Of a stretch of DNA of 64,000 nucleotides, positions 1 through 8,665 are shown piece by piece. Made by a program: the position numbers and the translations under genes. The notes beneath the pieces are model-generated. The model saw only the letters and a program-made list of their open reading frames with translations, was not told where the DNA came from and did not search any database. Source of the stretch: a virus; the IMG/VR virus record IMGVR_UViG_3300044691_000429, positions 29,142 to 93,141 of that record, one strand, 5' to 3'. Each line of letters opens with the position of its first letter. Within the stretch, counting starts at the first letter, position 1.

Positions 1-2
1 AG

Positions 3-260
3 GCCGCCGAACTCCCGGCCGACGACGCCGGGCAGCTGGTGCAGGCCGACACCGAAGGTGGTGAGGACGTATCTCCTGGTACCAGCTCCTCGACATCGTC
101 CGAGAAGCCGCCGCCCTCGCCGCCGACGAGCGAGCCCGAGGCCCCATCGCCTGCCCGCAAGACGGCGAGCCGCTCCTCCAAGGGCCGGACGGCGGCCTCT
201 ACTGCCCCTTCGACAACTGGCGACCCGACGGCACCCAGCTCTGACGGCGACGAGGGCTGA
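3..260 (+). CDS. C-terminal part of an unidentified head-region protein (5' truncated)
   Basis: This frame is open from the window edge to a TGA at 258-260. It encodes a short acidic stretch followed by a Ser/Pro/Thr-rich, probably disordered tail. It fully overlaps the better supported zinc-ribbon frame at 71-244, so either the overlap is real or this tail is not translated. Its position before the connector gene suits a small capsid-associated protein. No family is recognised. Confidence 0.3.
   Translation, partial: AAELPADDAGQLVQADTEGGEDVSPGTSSSTSSEKPPPSPPTSEPEAPSPARKTASRSSKGRTAASTAPSTTGDPTAPSSDGDEG
71..244 (+). CDS. Small zinc-ribbon-like protein of the head module
   Basis: About 57 residues beginning ISWYQLLDIVREAA, with two CP knuckles (ACPQDGEP and YCPFDNW) about 20 residues apart, as in small actinophage proteins encoded beside the head-tail connector. 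There is no ATG, GTG or TTG start between the upstream in-frame TGA at 62-64 and the conserved WYQLL motif. ATC at 71, four bases after a GGTGGTGAGG purine run, is the likely start. Function is unknown; the paired CP motifs suggest metal binding. Confidence 0.55.
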   Translation: MSWYQLLDIVREAAALAADERARGPIACPQDGEPLLQGPDGGLYCPFDNWRPDGTQL

Positions 261-263
261 CGG

Positions 264-479
264 ATGAGCACACCCACACCGCTCAACGGCTACCGCATCA
301 CGTGGGCCTCGGGCGACGGCGACGGTTCCCGCATACACGCCCACGAGGTGCAGGCGACGAACTGGGCAATCGACCCCAGCATCGGCTTCGCCATCTTCAA
401 GAACGCGGACGACACGACTGTCTTCGCGATCAACGTCGAGTTCCTCGTCGCCGTCGAGCGCGTCACCGAGAAGAGCTGA
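264..479 (+). CDS. Small conserved phage protein, unknown function
   Basis: 71 residues starting with ATG, ending 8 nt before the connector gene. The sequence is soluble and mixed alpha/beta, with no cysteine pair and no membrane segment. It may be a head-decoration or completion accessory protein from its location only. Confidence 0.65.
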   Translation: MSTPTPLNGYRITWASGDGDGSRIHAHEVQATNWAIDPSIGFAIFKNADDTTVFAINVEFLVAVERVTEKS

Positions 480-487
480 GGGAGGGT

Positions 488-1543
488 ATGAGCACGGCCT
501 GGTTCGCGACCAGGGAGGACGTGAGGTCCGCCCTGAGCTCGGCTTCGTCTGCGCGTGATGACGCGCAGATCGACCGCGCCCTCGCTTCGGCGACGACCGC
601 GGTCTCCGAGCTGTGCCACCGCGATTTCCAGCCCGTGCTCACCACCCGCACCTTCGACTGGCCCGACGCGCAGACGCCCCGGTCGTGGCGCCAGTGGCTC
701 GACCGCAACGAACTCATCTCCGCCAGCCTCGTCGTGTCCGGCGGCGTCACCATCCCCGCCACCGACTACTACCTGGAACCCAACAACGACGGGCCGCCCT
801 ACGACCGGATCGAGATCCGCCTCGACCGGCAGTCCGCATGGTCCATGGGCTCCACCCACCAGCGCGCCATCTCGGTGACCGGATGGTTCGGGTACCGCGA
901 CGACCAGGCGGCCGCCGGGGCGCTCGCCGCAGCCATTACCTCGACCACCGCCACCACGGCCACGGTCACCGACTCCACCGCGGTGGGCGTCGGCGACCTC
1001 CTGTCCTGCGGCGCGGAGCGCATGACGGTCGCCAACAAGCGCCTGGTCAGCACCGGGCAGACGCTCCAGTCCCCGCTCGGCGCGGCCAAGAACGATGTGC
1101 TCATGAGCGTTGCCGACACCACGGCGTTCGCCGTCGGGGAGACGCTGACCCTCGGCGCCGAGCGCGTCTGGGTGCGGGACATCACCGACACCCTCCTCGT
1201 GGAGCGCGCCTACGACGGAACCCAACTTGACTCCCACAGCGGCGAGACGATCTGGGCCCCGCGGCTGCTGACCCTCACGCGGGGCGCGGCCGGCACGCTT
1301 CCCGCAACGGCGGCCGGCGGGACGGCGCTCACCCGGTGGGCGCCTCCTGGGATGGTCAAGTCGCTGGCTGTCGCAGAGGCCATGTGCACGCTTTACAACG
1401 AGCAGGCCGGCTACGCCCGGACCGTGCGCACGCAGGCAGGCAGCGGCACCCGCTCGGTGGCCGCAGTCACGGTCGAGCGGGACAACCTGCGGGCTCAGGT
1501 CTATTCCAGCCTCGGCCGCCAGGCCCGGATCAGGGCGGTGTGA
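488..1543 (+). CDS. Head-tail connector protein (gp6-like) with a C-terminal extension
   Basis: 351 residues. The start at 488 is chosen because GGAGGG lies directly upstream and the conserved N-terminus WFATREDVRSAL follows. The N-terminal ~150 residues match head-tail adaptors: a helical start, then an SELCHRDFQP segment and a YYLEPNN strand. The remaining part, rich in Thr/Ala and strands, has VGVGDLL and FAVGETL repeat-like turns, so it may carry an added beta domain. It would join portal to tail at the head vertex. Sits in the head completion operon before the gp10-like gene. Confidence 0.75.
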   Translation: MSTAWFATREDVRSALSSASSARDDAQIDRALASATTAVSELCHRDFQPVLTTRTFDWPDAQTPRSWRQWLDRNELISASLVVSGGVTIPATDYYLEPNNDGPPYDRIEIRLDRQSAWSMGSTHQRAISVTGWFGYRDDQAAAGALAAAITSTTATTATVTDSTAVGVGDLLSCGAERMTVANKRLVSTGQTLQSPLGAAKNDVLMSVADTTAFAVGETLTLGAERVWVRDITDTLLVERAYDGTQLDSHSGETIWAPRLLTLTRGAAGTLPATAAGGTALTRWAPPGMVKSLAVAEAMCTLYNEQAGYARTVRTQAGSGTRSVAAVTVERDNLRAQVYSSLGRQARIRAV

Positions 1544-1544
1544 C

Positions 1545-1937
1545 ATGGGAGTCACATACGGCGTCAACGTCCGCCTGAAGGGCCCCATCGTGGAGGGGCG
1601 CGGCAAGATCGCCACGGCGCGCATGACGTCCACCGCGCTGCGCGATGTCGCGGACTACGCCAAGTACGAGGTCAGCATGGACCTGACCAAGGTGCTGCGC
1701 CACCCCACCGGCTACTACGAGTCGCGGATCGTGAAGGAGCTGCGTGGCCCCGGGGTGTACAGCATCAACGACTCCGGCGTGATCTACGGGCCATGGCTGG
1801 AAGGCGTTAGCTTCCGCAACCAGACCAGCAGTTTCAAGGGCTACGCCACGTTCCGCCGCGCCCGCAACCGCGTCTCACGAAAGGCCACCGCCATCGGTGA
1901 GGCCGCCATCGCCCGAGGGGTGGGACTGCTCGGATGA
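1545..1937 (+). CDS. Head-tail joining / HK97 gp10-like protein
   Basis: 130 residues, starting one base after the connector stop. It is basic and mixed alpha/beta, with a YYESRIVKEL segment and an IYGPWLEG motif. Position and size fit the head-closure or neck protein between adaptor and tail terminator in siphophages. The last four bases overlap the next start. Assignment rests on gene order plus general resemblance. Confidence 0.65.
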   Translation: MGVTYGVNVRLKGPIVEGRGKIATARMTSTALRDVADYAKYEVSMDLTKVLRHPTGYYESRIVKELRGPGVYSINDSGVIYGPWLEGVSFRNQTSSFKGYATFRRARNRVSRKATAIGEAAIARGVGLLG

Positions 1938-2395
1938 GCCTCGACGTCACCACCATCCTCGACGCGATCCAGTCCCACGCGCTGGCCAGTGGCTACTTCA
2001 CCAAGGTCAACGGCGCCGAGCCCAAGAGCCCGCCGGACACCTCGGGAATCCTCTGCGCGGTGTGGGTCGAGGAGATCGGCCCCGCCACCGGAGCCTCCGG
2101 CCTGGACTCCACCAGCATCCGCCTCGCCTTCTACGTGCGGCTGTACGCGGGCCTGCTCACGGAGGCCGAGGATGCCATCGACCCGAACCTGATGACCGCC
2201 CTCGACGCGCTGATGGCTGCGTACAGCAGCGACTTCACCTTGGGCGGCCTGGTGCGGCAGGTCGATCTTCTCGGTGCGTTCGGCAATCCGCTGGCGGCCC
2301 GCGCCGGCTACCTCGTTGAGGGCGGCGCCGAGTTTCGAGTCATGACCATCACGCTGCCCGTCGTGGTCAACGACCTCTGGGAGCAGAGCGAATGA
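1934..2395 (+). CDS. Tail terminator protein
   Basis: 153 residues, overlapping its neighbours by 4 nt on both sides. The fold pattern (N-terminal helix, YFTKVNG turn, long strands and a central helix LMTALDALMAAY) and the position before the major tail protein fit tail terminators, which cap the tail tube and dock it to the head. No catalytic motif is expected. Confidence 0.65.
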   Translation: MSLDVTTILDAIQSHALASGYFTKVNGAEPKSPPDTSGILCAVWVEEIGPATGASGLDSTSIRLAFYVRLYAGLLTEAEDAIDPNLMTALDALMAAYSSDFTLGGLVRQVDLLGAFGNPLAARAGYLVEGGAEFRVMTITLPVVVNDLWEQSE

Positions 2396-2691
2396 GCGAT
2401 CCCGTCATCACCGTCACGGCGACCGTCATGGACGGCCAGGTCGCCCGCTGGTACCGCAGTGTCGAGGACGCCACGATCCACCGCGCCGTGCTCAGCGCGT
2501 CCCGAAGCGGGGTCAGCGTCTACGCCGAGTTCCTGACGGACGTGCCGCAGGAGTGGATCGACGCCGCGAAGGCCGCACATGCCGAGCTCGCCGCCGACCG
2601 GAACGCCGACGTGCGGCACCTGGCCACACACAGGAACCGGGGCTTCTCGAACGGCCCGCTGGAACCGGTAGAGAAGGGAGACCAGTCGTGA
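2392..2691 (+). CDS. Small protein between tail terminator and major tail genes, unknown function
   Basis: 99 residues. The first ~30 are beta-like (ITVTATVMDGQVARWY) and the rest is a charged helix. It ends in the purine-rich sequence that also serves as ribosome-binding site for the major tail gene (GAGAAGGGAG at 2671-2680). No family recognised. Confidence 0.6.
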   Translation: MSDPVITVTATVMDGQVARWYRSVEDATIHRAVLSASRSGVSVYAEFLTDVPQEWIDAAKAAHAELAADRNADVRHLATHRNRGFSNGPLEPVEKGDQS

Positions 2692-3425
2692 CCAAGCAGG
2701 GCGGCCTCGGCGACAACTTCTACGTCAGCGGCTTCAACGCGTCCGGCAGCATCAACGCGCTCGGCAACGTCGGGGGCGGTCCGGCTGCGCTGGACCTCAC
2801 GGACATCACGCAGTCCGCGATGGCCCGCCAGGGCGGTGTCAGGGACGGCCGGATCGACTTCACGAGCTTCTTCGACCCTGCGCTCGGCATGACTCACGAC
2901 AAGCTCGCGGCGCTGCCGACGGCGGACGTTCTGTTCACCTACTGCCGGGGTACCACGCTGGGCGCCCCCGCATCGTGCCTGAACGGCAAGCAGATCGACT
3001 ATGCCGGGACCCGCGGCCAGGACGGGTCCTTCACCTTCGCGGTCAACGGGCAGGCCAACGGCTTCGGCCTGGAGTGGGGACTGCTGGGCACCGCTGGCAT
3101 CCGCACCGACACCGCGGCGACCAACGGGACGGCCCTGGACAACGCGGCCTCCAGCGCGTTCGGGTTGCAGGCCTACGTGCAGGTCTTCTCCATCACCGGT
3201 ACCAGCGTGACCGTGAAACTCCAGGACTCCCCGGACAACGTCACGTTCACCGACGTGGTCGGCGGCGCGTTTGCCGCGGCGACCGTGGCCGGGGCGCAGC
3301 GCATCGCCACCTCGAACGCCCAGACCGTGGCCCGCTATGTGCGGGTGGCGACCACCGGGACGTTCACCAACGCGCAGTTCGCCGTCGTGATCTGCCGCAA
3401 CCCGATCGCAGGGGTGACCTTCTGA
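2688..3425 (+). CDS. Major tail protein
   Basis: 245 residues from GTG at 2688, preceded by GAGAAGGGAG. The N-terminus DNFYVSGFNASGSINALGNVGGG and the TFAVNGQANGFGLEWG segment are typical of actinophage tail-tube subunits. The last ~90 residues (VQVFSITGTSVTVKLQDSPDNV to VRVATTGTF) look like an Ig-like or discoidin-like surface domain, often added to tube proteins. The subunit would polymerise around the tape measure. The stop overlaps the next ATG. Confidence 0.8.
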   Translation: MTKQGGLGDNFYVSGFNASGSINALGNVGGGPAALDLTDITQSAMARQGGVRDGRIDFTSFFDPALGMTHDKLAALPTADVLFTYCRGTTLGAPASCLNGKQIDYAGTRGQDGSFTFAVNGQANGFGLEWGLLGTAGIRTDTAATNGTALDNAASSAFGLQAYVQVFSITGTSVTVKLQDSPDNVTFTDVVGGAFAAATVAGAQRIATSNAQTVARYVRVATTGTFTNAQFAVVICRNPIAGVTF

Positions 3426-3862
3426 TGAGCGTGATCGAGCCCCGCATGGGCCCCGAGTCGTACAAGACGTATGCGATCGCCTCGCCGCTGGCGACGCACT
3501 GGCGCCCCGCGTCGTGCGAGGAGATCGACTGCCAGGACTTCCTGAACGGCTGGCGGACCCGCGTTGAGGGCCTGGCCCCCGAGGTGCTGCACGCGGTGCG
3601 GCACCAGAGCGGCCGGAAGTTCACGGAGCTGCCGGTCGTCGAGGGCGAGACGTGGCTGGTCTTCGAGCCGGGTCAGCCGTGCTGGCGGGCCAGTCTGCAC
3701 CGGATCCCCGTCGGCCGGCCGGAGCTGTACGTGGTGCGGGACGGCGACCGGCGCGGTAATCCGCGCGGCACCAAGGACCGGCTGCACGTCAAGCCGGAGC
3801 ACTGGCAAGAGGACTTCGCGACGCACCAGCAGGGGCTCGCGGACGCCATCGAACGCGGATAA
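3425..3862 (+). CDS. Tail-region protein, unknown function
   Basis: 145 residues; the ATG at 3425 overlaps the previous TGA. The sequence contains CEEIDCQDFLNGW and a conserved-looking HRIPVGRPELYVVRDGDRRGNPRGTKDRLHVKPEHWQ tail, in character with a recurrent small actinophage protein encoded between tail-tube genes. Two nearby cysteines (SCEEIDC) could bind a metal. Structural role inferred from position. Confidence 0.65.
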   Translation: MSVIEPRMGPESYKTYAIASPLATHWRPASCEEIDCQDFLNGWRTRVEGLAPEVLHAVRHQSGRKFTELPVVEGETWLVFEPGQPCWRASLHRIPVGRPELYVVRDGDRRGNPRGTKDRLHVKPEHWQEDFATHQQGLADAIERG

Positions 3863-3889
3863 CGGCATTTACAGCAATTCAGAGAGGGA

Positions 3890-4300
3890 GTGAGTCCCAT
3901 TTCGAAAAGCTCGGGATTGGGCTGGAGTACGTGCACGGTGGACGATGCGTCCGGCACGCCGACCATCATCAAGAACGACGTCACCAACCTCCAATTCGCC
4001 ACGCCTCGCGCGGTGCAGGACGTCACGGGTATCGACAAGTCGGCGATGGAGCGGCTGCTGCTGCTCGCCGATGCCAGCATCACGTTGCAGACGGTGTTCA
4101 ACCCGACCGGGGCGCACCTGGTGTTCTCCACGGTGCCGTCCACGTCGGTGGCCCGGACCACGACTCTCACCGTCAGCGGAAAGACGCTGGCGATGGAGAT
4201 CCTGTACACGGACTACCCGTTGCAGCGGTCGAATGCGGGTGACCTCACCGCGTCCATTCCTGGTGTCTTGGCGGACGGAAATGTGCCCACATGGGCGTGA
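3890..4300 (+). CDS. Tail protein, possibly a second tube or tail-completion protein
   Basis: About 136 residues if GTG 3890 is used. That GTG sits inside the Shine-Dalgarno-like AGAGAGGGAG (3881-3890), whereas in-frame ATT at 3899 has ideal spacing and would give the N-terminus SKSSGLGWSTCTVDDASG, so ATT may be the true start. The sequence is beta-rich with ATPRAVQDVTGIDKSAMERLLLLAD, resembling small tail proteins that precede the chaperone genes in actinophages. No catalytic motif. Confidence 0.65.
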   Translation: MSPISKSSGLGWSTCTVDDASGTPTIIKNDVTNLQFATPRAVQDVTGIDKSAMERLLLLADASITLQTVFNPTGAHLVFSTVPSTSVARTTTLTVSGKTLAMEILYTDYPLQRSNAGDLTASIPGVLADGNVPTWA

Positions 4301-4336
4301 GCGAGTAACGGCCCGTTTCGAGCAAGGAGTAACACC

Positions 4337-4744
4337 GTGGGCAGCAGGCGGAATCCGACGCTGTACAAGCTGACGTTCGATGAGACCACCGACGATCCGG
4401 GTTTGGAGATCACCCTCAGGTCGATGTCGATCCGGAAGCTCAAGGAGCTGAGCGGGCAGCGGCGAGACGGCGAGACGGACGACGAGGTGTTTGACCGCCT
4501 GTGCTCGCTGATCGCCTCTCAGCTCGTCTCCTGGAACCGGGAGGACGAGGACGGCAACCCGGTCCCGGCGACGCTTGAGTCCCTGGAGGACGAGGAGCCG
4601 AAGCTCGTCCACGCCATCATCGCCAAGTGGAATAACGCCATGGTGGGCGTCCCGGCCCCTTTGGAAAGCGACTCGCCCTCTGGCGAGCTTTCCCCGGTGG
4701 AATCGATTCTGACGGAAATCCCGTCCGAAAGCCTCGCGAGCTAG
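4337..4744 (+). CDS. Tail assembly chaperone gpG-like
   Basis: 135 residues from GTG 4337. The N-terminal half is beta-like (LYKLTFDETTDDPGLEITLRSMS), followed by acidic helices (DDEVFDRLCSLIASQLVSW). It lies directly before the tape-measure gene, the canonical place for the lambda gpG-type chaperone. A -1 slippery site inside it (4657-4663) allows a longer fusion with the downstream frame. It would bind the tape measure during tail assembly and be absent from the virion. Confidence 0.8.
   Translation: MGSRRNPTLYKLTFDETTDDPGLEITLRSMSIRKLKELSGQRRDGETDDEVFDRLCSLIASQLVSWNREDEDGNPVPATLESLEDEEPKLVHAIIAKWNNAMVGVPAPLESDSPSGELSPVESILTEIPSESLAS
4657..4663 (+). promoter_or_regulatory. Programmed -1 ribosomal frameshift site
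   Basis: The heptamer CCCTTTG is in the correct X_XXY_YYZ phase in the gpG frame (codons GCC CCT TTG). The -1 frame is open from here to 4899 and encodes a chaperone-T-like segment. This layout matches the conserved gpG/gpGT frameshift in tailed phages. Confirmation would be detection of the fused peptide. Confidence 0.75.
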
Positions 4745-4899
4745 AGGACGCCGAGTTCCTGGACGAACTTTGCCGACGGTGGCACGTGCCGCCGTGGGAA
4801 GTCGAGAACGCGCCTGCGGAGTATTTGCAGTACCTAGAAATCCTGCGATTGGGGGTGAATTCCGATGTCGAACCTGGTGGAAATCCTGGTAACGGCTAA
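4657..4899 (+). CDS. gpT extension of the tail chaperone, made by -1 frameshift
   Basis: The -1 frame after the slippery site has no stop until TAA 4897-4899. It contains ELEDAEFLDELCRRWHVPPWEV followed by APAEYLQYLEILRLG, a pattern common to actinophage second chaperones (LDELxxRWxxPP). There is no good independent start codon and no ribosome-binding site, so it should be produced only as the gpGT fusion. Its end overlaps the tape-measure start at 4865. Confidence 0.75.
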   Translation, partial: PFGKRLALWRAFPGGIDSDGNPVRKPRELEDAEFLDELCRRWHVPPWEVENAPAEYLQYLEILRLGVNSDVEPGGNPGNG

Positions 4900-7800
4900 A
4901 GACCTGACGGGCCCGGCGATGGCCGAGGTCAACGCGAAGGTCAACAGTGCATCCAAGGGCATGGCCGTCTTCCACAAGACGGCGCTGCTAGCCGGGGCGG
5001 GTTTCGCGGCCATTGGTTTCGAGGCCGTGAAGATGGCCAGCCGGTTCGACAGCGAAATGACCCTGTTGCAGACGCAGGCCGGGGTGAGCAAGGACAAGAT
5101 CGGCGGCCTCAAGCAAGGCGTTCTCGACCTTGCGGGGAAGGTCGCGCAGAGCCCGGACAGCCTCGCCGAGGCGCTGTTCCACGTCGAGTCGAACTTCGAA
5201 TCGATGGGCATCACCTCGACGAAGGCGCTCGCGCTGACCGAGACCGCAGCCAAGGGCGCCACCGTCGGCCACGCGAACCTCGTGGACGTCACCAACGCCC
5301 TGACCGCCGCCGTCGCCTCGGGAATCCCCGGGGTGCAGAACTTCGACCAGGCCATGGGCATGTTGAACGCCACGGTCGGTGTCGGCGACATGAAGATGTC
5401 CGACCTGGCTTCCGCGTTCAGCACCGGCATGGTCGCCACCGTCAAGGGCTACGGGCTCAGCATCACGGACGTCTCGGCCGCCCTGGCCGTCTTCGGTGAC
5501 AACAACATCAGGGGTACCAACGCGGCGACCCAGCTGCGCATGGCCGTGCAGTATCTGGCCAAGCCCGTGGCCGGCGGTGCGGCTCAGTTGCAGGCTCTCG
5601 GGTTGCAGACGGACACCCTGGCGAAGGACATGCAGAAGGGCGGCCTGAAGCTCGCCCTGGAGGATCTGGTCGGGCATATGCAGGCGGCGGGTATCGCCTC
5701 CGATCAGCAGGGCCAGGTCATCACCAACGCGTTCGGCAAAAAAGCTGGAACCGGGATCAATATTTTGGTCGACCAGCTCGGCCGCATGGAGAGCAAGTAT
5801 CCGGCGCTGGCCGCGGGTGCGATGGGTTTCCAGGACGCGTGGACGGCGACGACGAAGACGGCGGCGTTCCAGGCGAAGGCGCTCCAGTCGTCGTTCGACG
5901 CGTTGATGATCAGCATCGGGGAGAAGCTGCTGCCCCCGTTGCAGTCGCTCCTGAATCTGCTGTCGTCACACAAAGCGATCACCATGGGCGCGACCGTGGC
6001 GACTCTCGGCCTGCTCGGCGCTGTGGTGCTGGTGTCCGCGGCGATGAAGACGGCGGCGGCAGCCACGATGCTGTGGTCTGCGGCGACGAAGGGCGCGGCA
6101 GGCGTAGCGGCCGTGTTCGAGACTGTCGCCCTCAAGGCCATGTACATGAAGGACGCGTCGATCGCGGCCGGTGGTGGCCTGAAGGGTCTCGGTGCCGCGT
6201 TCGGCACGCTGTCCACCGGGGCGAAGCTGGGCGTCGCCGTGGCCGCGATCGGCGCGCTGGTGCTGGTCCTGGACAAGCTGTCGAACTCCGGGAAGCACGC
6301 CCCGGACGTTGACCGGATGGCCACGGCTCTCGGGGATCTGGCGCTGAAGGGCAAGGCGACGGGTGAGCTTTCGAGGACGTTCGGCGCGGATCTCAGCGGC
6401 CTGGGCGACGACATCGCGAAGCTCAGCGGCAAGAAGGACGCGCTCGATCACTTCAACGACGTGATGAACAAGATCTTCACCCTCGGCATGGGGCACTCCA
6501 ACGGGCCGAGGCAGGCGGCGGAGGATATCGGCGCGGTCGACAAGGGCCTCGCGTCGCTGGTGACGTCGGGGCACGCGGACCTGGCAGCGATCGCTCTGGG
6601 CAACCTGCAAAGGGCCGGGACGAAGATCGACCCGAAGTACCTGGACGCCTACACGCACGCGCTCGCCGACACCCAGTACCAGAGTGATCTGACCGCGCAG
6701 GCGCAGGGCAAGTTCGGCAAGCAGGCCCAGGACGTACAGGCCGCGCTCGACGTGCAGAAGGCCGCAGCGGACGGGCTGGCCCTGTCGCTCCAGGCGCTGG
6801 ACCAGATCAACCAGGACTCGTACAACTCGCAGACCAAGTTCGAGGACGCGATCAGCAAGGGCACCGCCGCACTGAAGACCAACGGCGCGACCCTCGATGT
6901 CCACACCGACAAGGGCCGGGCCAACCGGGACGCGCTCGCTGCGATCGCGGCCGGCACGGACGACTACACGGCCAAGCTCGTCAAGCAGGGAGCCACGTGG
7001 GACACGGTCAACGGGGTGTATCAGCGGGGTTACAACTCGCTGGTGAAGTCGGCCATTGCCATGGGCGACAGCCGGCAACAGGCCGAGGCGCTGGCGAACA
7101 GTCTGATCCACATTCCGAAGGAGGTGAAGGTAGGCGGCAATATCTCGGATGTCGAGGCGAAGCTGAAGAAGCTCAACGGGGAACTCAAGACCGCCACCGG
7201 GTCGAGGACGACGAAGGTCAAGGCGGACATCGCTGACGCCGAGAAGAAACTCGCCGACTACAAGTGGCAGTTGGCGCAACTGGGCCCCAAGACCGTCACG
7301 CTCACCACGTTCTTCAACTCGGTGTACTCGGGTCCGAACCTCGGTGGTCTCCCCAAGAGGGCGACCGGTGGCCAGATCAAGGGCCCGGGTACAGGCGCCA
7401 GCGATGACGTGCTGATGTGGGGCAGCAACGGCGAGTACGTCATCAACGCGGAGCAGACGAAGAAGCACAAAGGGCTGCTCGATGCCATCAACGGCGGCCT
7501 CGACGGGTTCGCCGGGGGTGGCCTTATCGGTTACGCCAAGGGCGGGAAGGTCACCGCAGCCCGGAAGGCAGCGCAGAAGGCAACCGCAGCGGAGCAGCAG
7601 GCACGCGGTGACGCACTGAGCCAGCTCGACGTGAGCGGGTACGGGCGGGTGGCCGGGTATTCCGCGTCGCCGTTCGAGCATTCGACGTCGGGTGCGGGCA
7701 GTGTGGACAGTCTCGTTAGCGCGTTGAATGAGTGGAACGGCCGTATCCGGGCGGCGACCCGCGGGGCGACCGAGTCGAAGCTGCTGAACGCGCTGAACAA

Positions 7801-8665
7801 CTTCGGCGCGGGGATGCTCAAGAACGAGAAGGCCCTCGAACGGGTCAACGGGCAGCTCGACGGCGCGCGGGCGAAGCTCACGAGCCTGAAGGACTCCTTC
7901 AATCAGCTGCGGGACTCCGTGGCGTCCTCGGTCACCTCATACGGCTCCATCGCGAAGTCCGGCACCGGCCAGCCGGGCGGGGCGGCGAGCGTCATCAACC
8001 AGCTCCAGACCGATACGACCACGGCGAAACGATTCGCCTCCGACCTGGCGGCGCTGAAGAAGAAGGGCCTGAACGCCCAGTCCCTCACGGAGATCGCGAA
8101 CGCCGGCATCTCGGGCGGCGGCCTGGAGACCGCGGAACGCCTCCTCGGCTCGTCCAAGAGCGACGTGAAGACCATCAACGCCCTGGAGAAGCAGCTCCTC
8201 GCCGCGGGCAACGCAGCGGGCACGACCACCGCGAGCAGCATGTACGGGGCGGGCATCAGCCAGGCGCAGGGCCTGGTGAACGGGCTGGCGAAGCAGCAGT
8301 CGCACCTGAACGCGATCATGGAGAAGGCCGCGGACGCCATGGCCGCGCAGCTCAAGCGGTCCCTGTCCGGCAAGGCGTCCGGCGGCATCGTGGGCGCCGC
8401 GGCGTCCGGAGGCAACCGGTGGGGCCGGACCCTGGTCGGCGAGTACGCGCCGGAACTGGTCGACCTGCCCATCGGGTCGCGGGTGCACTCGGGCCCGGAC
8501 ACCGCGCGGATGCTCTCCGGCGAGGGTGGACGGATGGCTCCGATCCTCGTCCAGGTCGTGATGGACAGCCGCGTCGTCGCGGAGCAGCTGGTCGAGCCCA
8601 CTCGGAACCTGGTGCAGCGCAAGGCCGGCGGGGACGTGCAGAAGTTCTACGGGGGGCGGCTCTGA
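4865..8665 (+). CDS. Tape measure protein
   Basis: 1266 residues, the longest gene in the window. The N-terminal ~330 residues resemble the TP901-type tape-measure core (helical, with GITSTKALALTETAAKGA and FGDNNIRGTNAATQLR). About residues 375-475 hold hydrophobic segments (ATVATLGLLGAVVLVSAA and LGVAVAAIGALVLVL) thought to enter the host membrane at DNA ejection. The rest is Ala/Lys-rich coiled coil, with Gly-rich ATGGQIKGPGTGASDDVL motifs typical of these proteins. It sets tail length and sits in the tail lumen. Its stop overlaps the ATG of the next gene. No lysozyme or peptidase domain was evident. Confidence 0.9.
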   Translation: MSNLVEILVTAKDLTGPAMAEVNAKVNSASKGMAVFHKTALLAGAGFAAIGFEAVKMASRFDSEMTLLQTQAGVSKDKIGGLKQGVLDLAGKVAQSPDSLAEALFHVESNFESMGITSTKALALTETAAKGATVGHANLVDVTNALTAAVASGIPGVQNFDQAMGMLNATVGVGDMKMSDLASAFSTGMVATVKGYGLSITDVSAALAVFGDNNIRGTNAATQLRMAVQYLAKPVAGGAAQLQALGLQTDTLAKDMQKGGLKLALEDLVGHMQAAGIASDQQGQVITNAFGKKAGTGINILVDQLGRMESKYPALAAGAMGFQDAWTATTKTAAFQAKALQSSFDALMISIGEKLLPPLQSLLNLLSSHKAITMGATVATLGLLGAVVLVSAAMKTAAAATMLWSAATKGAAGVAAVFETVALKAMYMKDASIAAGGGLKGLGAAFGTLSTGAKLGVAVAAIGALVLVLDKLSNSGKHAPDVDRMATALGDLALKGKATGELSRTFGADLSGLGDDIAKLSGKKDALDHFNDVMNKIFTLGMGHSNGPRQAAEDIGAVDKGLASLVTSGHADLAAIALGNLQRAGTKIDPKYLDAYTHALADTQYQSDLTAQAQGKFGKQAQDVQAALDVQKAAADGLALSLQALDQINQDSYNSQTKFEDAISKGTAALKTNGATLDVHTDKGRANRDALAAIAAGTDDYTAKLVKQGATWDTVNGVYQRGYNSLVKSAIAMGDSRQQAEALANSLIHIPKEVKVGGNISDVEAKLKKLNGELKTATGSRTTKVKADIADAEKKLADYKWQLAQLGPKTVTLTTFFNSVYSGPNLGGLPKRATGGQIKGPGTGASDDVLMWGSNGEYVINAEQTKKHKGLLDAINGGLDGFAGGGLIGYAKGGKVTAARKAAQKATAAEQQARGDALSQLDVSGYGRVAGYSASPFEHSTSGAGSVDSLVSALNEWNGRIRAATRGATESKLLNALNNFGAGMLKNEKALERVNGQLDGARAKLTSLKDSFNQLRDSVASSVTSYGSIAKSGTGQPGGAASVINQLQTDTTTAKRFASDLAALKKKGLNAQSLTEIANAGISGGGLETAERLLGSSKSDVKTINALEKQLLAAGNAAGTTTASSMYGAGISQAQGLVNGLAKQQSHLNAIMEKAADAMAAQLKRSLSGKASGGIVGAAASGGNRWGRTLVGEYAPELVDLPIGSRVHSGPDTARMLSGEGGRMAPILVQVVMDSRVVAEQLVEPTRNLVQRKAGGDVQKFYGGRL

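Noticed and set aside
290-1633. Long minus-strand reading frame opposite the connector gene
   Set aside because: Its Arg/Gly/Ala-rich sequence has no recognisable domain and is the GC-rich shadow of the well-supported plus-strand gene with its own ribosome-binding site.
5966-7681. 571-residue minus-strand frame inside the tape measure gene
   Set aside because: Antisense shadow caused by third-position GC bias; the tape measure frame has domain structure and correct gene context.
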